Source: Bacillota bacterium
Lineage (GTDB): Bacteria > Bacillota > UBA4882 > UBA8346
Reading direction: 5' to 3'
Assembly: GCA_003501365.1 (NCBI GenBank)
Contig: DNPP01000166.1
Coordinates: forward strand, 1 to 5,982
Length of the DNA: 5,982 bases
The translations under genes were made by a program, and so were the position numbers. Position 1 is the stretch's first letter, and each line of letters begins with the position of its first letter. Under the pieces are notes generated by a model. The model saw only the letters and a list, made by a program, of their open reading frames with translations, did no database searches and had not been told where the DNA came from. Shown here piece by piece: positions 5,028 through 5,982 of the stretch.

Positions 5028-5982
5028 TTGAGCGAGTTGGATCAAGAGAAAGAGCAAGAGACCGGGGTAAGTGATGAAAAATTTGAATGGCCGGAAGATC
5101 ATTTTAAAGATTTGGATGAAGGTCAAATAATTGAAGCCAAAGTCATCATCGTTCGCGATGATGCTGCTTTTGTAGACATCGGCGGTAAGTCTGATTTAGT
5201 AATTCCTTTGGCAGAGCTTTCAAATGAACCGGCTACTTCCGCCAAAGAATTAGTCAAAGTCGGCGATGTAATTAAAGTTATGGTTACCCGGTCCGGTGGA
5301 GAAGATAGGATTTTACTATCCAAGCGGTTAGTTGATCAGGAACAGAAATGGTTTCAGCTTGAAGAGGTTTTTAAGTCCGGCAAAACGATTAGCGGAAAGG
5401 TTACCCAAACCGTAAACGCCGGCTTAAATGTTGATATTGACGGAATCCGGGCATTTATGCCGGCTTCTCAATCCGGCTTGAAAGCTGATTTGGAATCACT
5501 CGTCGGTCAGACTTTTCCAGTAAAAATACTGGAGTATGACCGCGCCAAAAAAAGAGTTTTGGTTTCACGCCGGGTGCTATTGGAAGAAGAACGGCAGAAG
5601 GCGGAAACGGCATTTTTCAGTACTGTTCAGGAAGGGGAACGCAGAAATGGTCGCGTAACCCGAATTACCAACTTTGGGGCTTTTGTGGATTTGGGTTCAG
5701 GAGTCGAGGGATTGATTCATGTCTCGGAGATGAGCTGGTTCCGGGTTAAGTCACCTCGGGATGTACTGAAAGAAGACGATCAAGTTGAAGTGATTGTGAC
5801 AAAAGTTGATCCCGCCATGAAACGAATCTCGCTATCGCTTAAGCAACTTCAATCGCACCCTTGGGATCAAGCGATTTCCCAATTTAAAGAAGATTCAATT
5901 TATCCTGGTACAGTTGTCCGGATGGAATCATTCGGAGCCTTTGTACGATTGGCTCCCGAGGTTGATGGCTTAGTCCATATCT
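5028..5982 (+). CDS. rpsA: S1 RNA-binding domain protein (30S ribosomal protein S1, RpsA-like), 3' truncated
   Basis: The frame is open from TTG 5028 to the window end, giving 318 residues of a protein that continues beyond. After an acidic N-terminal tail of about 30 residues it contains S1 RNA-binding domains at about 31-100, 117-182, 203-272 and from 290 to the cut. The third is the most canonical, with GRVTRITNFGAFVDLGSGVEGLIHVSEMS; the fourth repeats the pattern as GTVVRMESFGAFVRLAPEVDGLVHI. Four or more tandem domains plus the position after cmk and ispH identify the Firmicute S1 protein, which binds mRNA on the small ribosomal subunit, although its importance for translation in low-GC Gram-positives is less clear than in E. 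coli. TTG is chosen because the G-rich ribosome site lies seven bases upstream. An ATG at 5013 in the same frame would add MGGNT and overlap ispH by 11 bases. The total number of domains cannot be seen. Confidence 0.9.
   Translation, partial: MSELDQEKEQETGVSDEKFEWPEDHFKDLDEGQIIEAKVIIVRDDAAFVDIGGKSDLVIPLAELSNEPATSAKELVKVGDVIKVMVTRSGGEDRILLSKRLVDQEQKWFQLEEVFKSGKTISGKVTQTVNAGLNVDIDGIRAFMPASQSGLKADLESLVGQTFPVKILEYDRAKKRVLVSRRVLLEEERQKAETAFFSTVQEGERRNGRVTRITNFGAFVDLGSGVEGLIHVSEMSWFRVKSPRDVLKEDDQVEVIVTKVDPAMKRISLSLKQLQSHPWDQAISQFKEDSIYPGTVVRMESFGAFVRLAPEVDGLVHI

Overview
This window looks like ordinary core chromosome from a low-to-moderate GC Firmicute (Bacillota), most likely a Clostridia-like or neighbouring deep lineage. 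The evidence is the gene content: a FakA/YloV-type fatty acid kinase, a DegV/FakB partner, rsmD, coaD, the short charged coiled-coil protein often found after coaD in clostridia, then cmk, ispH and an rpsA-type S1 protein. I cannot name the genus. All genes are on the + strand, tightly packed, and similar in base composition. I see no mobile element, CRISPR array, tRNA or rRNA.

Layout: positions 1-885 hold the C-terminal half of FakA, cut by the window start. It is followed 15 bases later by a DegV-family protein (901-1752) that carries the residues expected of a fatty-acid-binding FakB. rsmD (1749-2300) overlaps that gene by ATGA. coaD (2332-2832) follows after 31 bases, and a 151-residue coiled-coil protein (2837-3292) after 4 more. 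The only sizeable gap is 3293-3400, about 108 AT-rich bases with a weak hairpin, a T8 run and a possible promoter. It separates this first cluster from cmk (3401-4123), ispH (4184-5023) and a partial S1-domain protein (5028 to the window end).

Functionally, the first cluster joins exogenous fatty acid activation (FakA plus FakB), 16S rRNA methylation (RsmD) and coenzyme A synthesis (CoaD). The second joins pyrimidine nucleotide supply (Cmk), the last step of the non-mevalonate isoprenoid pathway (IspH) and a ribosomal S1-type RNA-binding protein. The grouping is typical housekeeping co-transcription rather than one pathway.

The most interesting point is the ispH/S1 junction. A six-G run sits exactly where ispH ends. 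The S1 frame is open through this run from an in-frame ATG at 5013, and loss of a single G would fuse IspH to S1. Such fusions are known in some clostridia. Otherwise I found no evidence of a novel system.
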